Source: Planktothrix paucivesiculata PCC 9631 (lineage in GTDB: Bacteria; Cyanobacteriota; Cyanobacteriia; Cyanobacteriales; Microcoleaceae). From it: a stretch of DNA of 64,000 bases. The position numbers and the translations under genes are program-made. Positions 62,758 through 64,000 of the stretch are shown piece by piece. Position 1 is the first letter of the stretch. Each line of letters starts with the position of its first letter. The DNA is taken from NCBI RefSeq assembly GCF_900009265.2, contig NZ_LR734998.1, positions 16,241-80,240 on the forward strand, given 5' to 3'. Under the pieces are notes generated by a model that saw only the letters and a list, made by a program, of their open reading frames with translations, ran no database searches and was not told where the DNA came from.

Positions 62758-63852
62758 ATGACCAGAATTTTAGTAATTGAAAATGAAGACTTCATTCGCG
62801 AGAGTATTTTAGAACTGTTAGAAATTGAAGAATTTGAAACCATGTCCGCCGAGAATGGAAAGATCGGTTTACAACTTGCTCAAAAATCTAATCCTGATTT
62901 AATTTTATGTGATGTGGTGATGCCGGAAATGGACGGTCATGGGGTATTAAAAGCATTACGAGAAGCACCAGAAACTAAGATCATTCCGTTTATTTTTCTA
63001 ACTTCTAAATCCGATAAATTAGACTTGCGAAAGGGCATGGAATTGGGGGCAGATGATTATTTAATTAAACCCTTTACCCCCAAGGAATTGCTGAAAGCGA
63101 TCGCCACTCAACTAGAAAAAAAAGCCTCAGTTCAAAAATTTTCCCAGGAAAAATTAGATGAACTCCGTAAAAATATTACCCATTCCTTGCCCCATGAATT
63201 AAGAACTCCTTTAAATGGAATTTTAGCATCAACGGAACTTTTACTCGATGAATTAGATTTCATGGAAACTAATGAGATCCGTGAAATTGTCGAGCAAATT
63301 TCCTTATCTGGGAAACGTTTATATCGGTTGACAATGAATTTTCTGCTCTATGCGGAATTAGAACTAATTGCCACCGATCCCAAAAAGATTGCCAGCTTAC
63401 GTCAGGAGAAAACCCGATCCTCGCAAACAGTAATTACGGAAAAAGTAATGGCTCAAGTTCAAGAGGAAAAACGGCAGGCAGATTTAGTTCTCAATCTACA
63501 AGATGTGGCGATCGCCATGGCAGAAATGAGAGTAGAAAAACTGGTTGAAGAATTAGTTGATAATGCCATGAAATTTTCCGCCATCGGACAACCGATTGAA
63601 ATTAACGGATTTGTTAAAGATAATCAATTTGTTTTATCAGTTAAAAACTATGGACGAGAGATCACCCCTCAACAAATAGCTCAAATTGGAGCCCATGTTC
63701 AGTTTGAACGCAAATTGTATGAACAACAGGGTTCGGGGTTAGGATTAGCCATTGTCCAAAAACTGATAGGACTTCATCAAGGTCAACTGATCATAGAAAG
63801 TCCCAGCGATCACCAAACTCTTGTAACCGTTTATTTACCTTTGTCTGCTTGA
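62758..63852 (+). CDS. Receiver-histidine kinase paired with the EAL regulator
   Basis: This 364-residue soluble protein has a receiver (about 1-120; VIENEDFIRE, Asp in LILCDVVMPEMDGHG, Lys in YLIKPFTPKELLKAI) closely similar to that of the EAL protein just upstream, which suggests duplication. Then HisKA with His in LPHELRTPLNGILAST, and an ATPase domain with LVEELVDNAMKFS and the G2 box GSGLGLAIVQKL. The G1 box is weak (VKNYGREITP in place of DxGxG), so kinase activity may be reduced. GAGG stands about nine bases before ATG 62758. It could phosphorylate the EAL regulator. Confidence 0.92.
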   Translation: MTRILVIENEDFIRESILELLEIEEFETMSAENGKIGLQLAQKSNPDLILCDVVMPEMDGHGVLKALREAPETKIIPFIFLTSKSDKLDLRKGMELGADDYLIKPFTPKELLKAIATQLEKKASVQKFSQEKLDELRKNITHSLPHELRTPLNGILASTELLLDELDFMETNEIREIVEQISLSGKRLYRLTMNFLLYAELELIATDPKKIASLRQEKTRSSQTVITEKVMAQVQEEKRQADLVLNLQDVAIAMAEMRVEKLVEELVDNAMKFSAIGQPIEINGFVKDNQFVLSVKNYGREITPQQIAQIGAHVQFERKLYEQQGSGLGLAIVQKLIGLHQGQLIIESPSDHQTLVTVYLPLSA

Positions 63853-63905
63853 CGGTTGACTATGGCTTTTTTTCTTTGAAAAATAACTATAATATCCGGT
63901 GATTT

Positions 63906-64000
63906 ATGACAAAAAATAATAAAAAAGCAGAGAGGCAACACCTCCTTGACCAACAGGAACAAATAATTGAACAACGGGTACAACAACGCCTGCGGGAACT
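63906..64000 (+). CDS. Start of a gene cut by the window edge
   Basis: ATG 63906 begins a frame open to the end of the window. The 31 residues visible (MTKNNKKAERQHLLDQQEQI and on) are polar and helical, rich in Gln, Glu, Lys and Arg. TATAAT stands about 20 bases upstream. Function cannot be told; a coiled-coil lead into a signalling protein would fit the neighbours. Confidence 0.6.
   Translation, partial: MTKNNKKAERQHLLDQQEQIIEQRVQQRLRE

Overview
The window reads as chromosome of a filamentous, bloom-type cyanobacterium close to Planktothrix or its Oscillatoriales relatives. Evidence is the AT-rich sequence, many HIP1 octamers (GCGATCGC), short tandem heptamer repeats between genes, cyanobacterial gene families (SbtA/SbtB, GUN4 domain, filamentous-haemagglutinin TPS protein, HetI-like phosphopantetheinyl transferase, cyanobacteriochrome GAF) and several insertion sequences. 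The genus is inference. I saw no rRNA, tRNA or CRISPR array.

Layout. 1-5.5 kb: the end of an ABC exporter, a sulfite-exporter remnant, and an ATP-grasp ligase separated from an unknown upstream gene by a deleted IS630-type element. 5.5-7.5 kb: a compositionally distinct sbtA-sbtB bicarbonate-uptake cassette. 7.5-14.2 kb: a four-gene leftward signalling operon (Cache-HAMP-PAS kinase, single receiver, receiver-kinase-receiver, receiver-PAS-GGDEF). 14.3-18.2 kb: ribD, two small cyanobacterial proteins, and a TnpB element. 18.2-34.5 kb: a CHASE3 phosphorelay kinase, then mostly housekeeping genes (glycosyltransferase, Kv-type channel, GH31 glucosidase, SDR, Uma2, MFS, Lnt) and a receiver-kinase. 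34.6-36.9 kb: two copies of one IS, one nested in the other. 37-44.4 kb: a CBS-PAS-GAF hybrid kinase with a cyanobacteriochrome-like GAF, an orphan periplasmic binding lipoprotein and a second membrane kinase, all rightward. 44.5-50 kb: a TPS exoprotein, an intact IS630-type element, and a kinase with a dead receiver. 50-64 kb: a zinc-ribbon/GUN4 protein, methyltransferase, AqpZ, PrfC, a decayed TnpB-type element, an ethylene-receptor-like kinase, PPTase, ACT-malic enzyme, a receiver-GGDEF-EAL protein, a receiver-kinase and the start of another gene.

Twelve genes are two-component or c-di-GMP signalling proteins, an unusually high share. The most interesting unit is 37-44.4 kb. It joins nucleotide sensing (CBS), probable bilin light sensing (DXCF GAF), a binding lipoprotein with no transporter partners, and a second kinase. 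The ethylene-receptor-like kinase at 55.8 kb is the next most testable. Repeats and IS ends repeatedly form the stop codons of neighbouring genes, so mobile DNA has been remodelling gene ends here.
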